A stretch of DNA of 42,642 bases from Planctomycetia bacterium (GTDB lineage: Bacteria; Planctomycetota; UBA1135; GCA-002686595), in contig SYGM01000158.1 in the NCBI GenBank assembly GCA_005799545.1, forward strand, positions 1 through 42,642, read 5' to 3'. The notes below the pieces were generated by a model. The model saw only the letters and a list, made by a program, of their open reading frames with translations. It searched no databases and was not told the origin of the DNA. The first letter of the stretch is position 1; each line of letters opens with the position of its first letter. The translations under genes were made by a program, and so were the position numbers. Below, in pieces: positions 40,354 through 42,642 of the stretch.

Positions 40354-42473
40354 GGACGCGATTCTAGCGCGCGGACGGCCCACTCCGGCAAGCCGCTCAC
40401 CGGCGCGAGGCCGAGCATGGCGACTTGAGCCTGATCGCGCTCGCCCTGTGCGAGCAGGCAGGCAGCGAACTCCCAGCGTACGCGAGGCGCGCCACCCGGG
40501 ATGGAGGAGCCCGTGAGCTGGAGGTCCTGGCGATAGTTGCGTAGCGCCTCCTTGTAGCGCGCCTGCTCCGCGTTGCGTCGCGCGAAGCCGCGCTGCGCCA
40601 CGCTCTCAAAGAACTCGGCAGCGGGAGCATCCTCGGCCTGCTTGCGCGCGCGGAACAGGCCGTACGCTTCGTCGGGACCGCTCGGCCATGGCTCGAGCCC
40701 CGCCTGATCGTGCAGCCAGCGAGCGCAGTCCTCATTCCCGTGCAGCCAGGCACGACGCGCCCGATCGAGAAGCCACTGCGGCTGGACGGACTTGCGCGCA
40801 CGCAGGCGGGCGAGGGCTGCCTGCGTCGCCGCGAGTGTCCCCGTGCGCGACAGCAGCGTCAGCTGGTTTTCCAGCAGGCCCGGATGCCACGGATCGAGCC
40901 GCAGCGCATGTTCGAAGGCCTGCTGCGCACCCTCGGCATCGTGCGCGCGCGCGCGCAGATTGCCGGTCTGCATCCAGGCTTCAAACCGCTCCGGACGCTG
41001 CTCCAGCACGGCCCGCCAGGCCGCTTCATCGGCGAGCACCTGCGCACGCAGTGCGCGCGCATGAACCGAATCCGGACAGGCTTCCAGTGCGCGTTCGCTG
41101 GCGCGCTGAAGCGTGGTGGCGCTGTAGTCCCTGCCCAGCGAGGAGAGCGCGCTGCCATGACGCAACACAGCCAGAGCTCTCGGCAGTTCGAGTGCCGCGA
41201 TGCCCAGAAGCAAGCAGCTCGCCACGCGCAGCGAGCGCGCCCGCGCAGTTGTCGCAGGATGGGAGAGCACGGCTCCCAGAAGACCCATCGCGATCACGGA
41301 CGAGCCGGCATCGTGGCCGAGCACGCCGTGGGCGCAAGAGTTGGCGATCAGCGCCACACTCGCCACGATCAAGGGTGCGGTGCGCTCGCGCTCGCGCCCG
41401 AGTGTCCACAGGGCCTGCATCACCAGAACCAGCAGGCAAGCGGCTCCGATCAGACCCAGTTCGCTGAACCGCGCGATCCAGTCGTTGTGCGGATGGTCCA
41501 CCTCGGTCTCCGCGGCCAGAGTGCGTCCGAGCGAAGAGCGCTCGATCTCCTCGACGCTACGGTAAGGGGGGAAGGTCGCCGCGAATTGTCCCGGACCCAC
41601 CCCCGTCAGCGGATGATCGCGGATCAGCGGGAGGCTCGCCTTCCAGATCGAGAGGCGCACGCCGATGCCGCCGGTGTTGCCGGCGGCGACCACGGCTGGA
41701 GGCTGCTGCTCGCTCGAGACGGGCAGCGTGGCATCCGAGATGCGCAGCAAGGGTGTCAGCAGCGCGGCGAGCGTCAGCAACGCGGCGAGCGGCAGCGTCC
41801 AGGCTTTCCGCCAGCGCGGCATGAGCAGCCAGGCGGCGCCGATGCCCGCCAGCAGCGCGAGTGAACCGGCGAGCACCGGTGCGCGCGCCGCATGCGCAAG
41901 GAACAATCCGAGCGCGGCACCACCGAGCACGCGTTCGGGCTTGGAACCCTCCAGCAGCAGCCACAGCCCGATGCCCGCGCCGCCCAGTGCCATGTGGGAT
42001 AGCGAACCGCTGTTGCCCAGAACGCCCGCCGGATCGGCGAGAGCGGAAAGCAGCAAGAGTACGCTGACCACGCAGAGTCCGCGCAGATAGACGCGCAATC
42101 CGCGCACAGGCAGCAGCGCAACGCCGAGGAAGCTCGCGCTGCCGGCGAGCAGCACCGCGAGAGCGCGCGTGAACTCCAGCTGGTCGGAAGGCGTGCCGAG
42201 CGCTCCCCAGAGCGTTGCCAGCAGCAGCGGCAGCAGCACCGGCATGGTGCCGCGCGGCACGCGCTCGGGACCGCGGGCTGCCAGCATGATCAGCATCGCA
42301 ATGCTGCCCACCAGCGCCAGCGCCGCCATCGAGTACTGCGGCCACGGGTCTCCCTCCAGCCAGGAAAGCGGCGCCGGCAGCGCAATCAGAAGTGCGGGCA
42401 GCAGTGCGGCAAGCGCGGTCAGCGCCGTGCGCAGATCGAGACCGGAATCCGAACTGCTGCTCGCCGGACTCAT
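40350..42473 (-). CDS. O-antigen-ligase-like (Wzy_C) membrane protein with TPR C-terminus
   Basis: 707 residues. The start ATG at 42473 overlaps the ftsY stop (ATGA). Residues about 15-420 are highly hydrophobic with 10-12 helices. The central loop carries RLSIWKASLPLIRDHPLTGV and GPGQFAATFPPYRS, then EVDHPHNDWIARFSELGLIG, the O-antigen ligase/polymerase signature (Trp, HPLtGvG.g.F, HnhnD). Such proteins join or polymerise lipid-linked glycans on the outer face of the inner membrane. The C-terminal ~270 residues are TPR-like (WRAVLEQRPERFEAWMQTGN, RARAHDAEGAQQAFEHALRL), a common arrangement in planctomycetes and related groups. No other glycan genes are nearby, so ligase, polymerase and protein-glycosylase roles remain open. 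Confidence 0.88.
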   Translation of the reverse strand: MSPASSSSDSGLDLRTALTALAALLPALLIALPAPLSWLEGDPWPQYSMAALALVGSIAMLIMLAARGPERVPRGTMPVLLPLLLATLWGALGTPSDQLEFTRALAVLLAGSASFLGVALLPVRGLRVYLRGLCVVSVLLLLSALADPAGVLGNSGSLSHMALGGAGIGLWLLLEGSKPERVLGGAALGLFLAHAARAPVLAGSLALLAGIGAAWLLMPRWRKAWTLPLAALLTLAALLTPLLRISDATLPVSSEQQPPAVVAAGNTGGIGVRLSIWKASLPLIRDHPLTGVGPGQFAATFPPYRSVEEIERSSLGRTLAAETEVDHPHNDWIARFSELGLIGAACLLVLVMQALWTLGRERERTAPLIVASVALIANSCAHGVLGHDAGSSVIAMGLLGAVLSHPATTARARSLRVASCLLLGIAALELPRALAVLRHGSALSSLGRDYSATTLQRASERALEACPDSVHARALRAQVLADEAAWRAVLEQRPERFEAWMQTGNLRARAHDAEGAQQAFEHALRLDPWHPGLLENQLTLLSRTGTLAATQAALARLRARKSVQPQWLLDRARRAWLHGNEDCARWLHDQAGLEPWPSGPDEAYGLFRARKQAEDAPAAEFFESVAQRGFARRNAEQARYKEALRNYRQDLQLTGSSIPGGAPRVRWEFAACLLAQGERDQAQVAMLGLAPVSGLPEWAVRALESRP

Positions 42474-42642
42474 CGCCTTTCGGGCGCGAGGATCGCGTCC
42501 ACGAAGGACTGCGGGTCGAAGGGCTCGAGCATCTCGAGCTGTTCGCCCGTGCCGATGTAGCGCACCGGCAAGCCGAGCGCTTCCTTGATGCCGAAGACTG
42601 CGCCACCGCGCGCCGTGCCGTCGAGCTTGGCAATCACGAGAC
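42470..42642 (-). CDS. ftsY: FtsY (SRP receptor GTPase), 3' end only
   Basis: The last ~56 codons; the gene continues beyond the window edge. The readable sequence, LVIAKLDGTARGGAVFGIKE followed by ALGLPVRYIGTGEQLEMLEP and FDPQSFVDAILAPERR, is the G4/G5 end of the SRP GTPase domain: TKLDG-type motif, then 'GGA..........PV.yIG.GE....L.pF....fv'. The FtsY-specific ending without an M domain excludes Ffh. Its stop overlaps the start of the O-antigen-ligase-like gene by four bases, an unusual neighbour for ftsY. Confidence 0.93.
   Translation of the reverse strand, partial: LVIAKLDGTARGGAVFGIKEALGLPVRYIGTGEQLEMLEPFDPQSFVDAILAPERR

Noticed and set aside
1-42642. Prophage, transposase, integrase, tRNA or rRNA genes
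   Set aside because: None recognised by reading both strands. The motif resembling phage tail proteins in the pseudopilins is not accompanied by other phage genes.

Overview
The window is high-GC DNA, densely coded on both strands. It most likely comes from a member of the Planctomycetota, or a close relative. The main clue is a cysteine-rich C-terminal domain (FC.GDG...CPCGNDG ... YQVYYRDP ... TNGV.V.WP) shared by two unrelated secreted proteins; I associate it from memory with planctomycete exoproteins. The Gram-negative envelope genes (an OMPLA-type outer-membrane phospholipase, pseudopilins, an O-antigen-ligase-like protein) agree with this. No rRNA, tRNA, CRISPR array, integrase or transposase gene was seen.

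Left part (1-9.8 kb): a small two-helix membrane protein, a repeat-rich non-coding stretch, a DUF6265-like exported protein, and three secreted proteins with C-terminal tags: a propeller-like protein, a subtilisin-family protease and a beta-helix protein. Among them lie an aldose 1-epimerase, a CAP-like exported protein, and a hypothetical gene preceded by a 16-codon leader ORF.

Middle left (9.9-16.0 kb): a compact plus-strand run of pldA (phospholipase A), a YkgJ-type Cys-cluster protein, a membrane-anchored gluzincin peptidase, a CBS-pair protein and a 2-oxoglutarate/Fe(II) dioxygenase of the amino-acid-hydroxylase type. Next come a 42-residue membrane protein on the minus strand with its own terminator, a short RadC/JAMM protein, and rsmE. 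The 3' ends of radC and rsmE overlap.

Centre (16.2-34.7 kb): one 18.5-kb block of eleven plus-strand genes with overlaps or gaps of 10 bp or less. It encodes an FHA/membrane/jelly-roll protein, a PilM-PilN (GspL-like) fusion, a PilO/GspM-like protein, a TPR protein with a lectin-like C-terminus, five pseudopilins in the order G-H-K-J-I, a TPR protein with a DnaJ-like zinc ribbon, and a parvulin lipoprotein. This looks like the inner-membrane platform and pseudopilus of a divergent type II secretion or type IV pilus-like machine. The secretin, ATPase and GspF/PilC are not in the window. The pseudopilins are unusual: the K-like protein is 1780 residues long, the H- and K-like proteins carry LamG-like folds, and a recurring 'IG.E...Y...RG..GT...H..G' module appears about five times in the K-like and once in the J-like protein. 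This is the best candidate for an undescribed system here.

Right part (34.7-42.6 kb): scpB and a membrane-anchored SurA/PpiD-like protein (plus strand), then on the minus strand an OmpR-type response regulator and its histidine kinase. Finally, also on the minus strand, come the 3' end of ftsY, an O-antigen-ligase/TPR protein and a small membrane protein, joined by 4-nt start/stop overlaps. All functions are inferred by reading the protein sequences; no database search was run.
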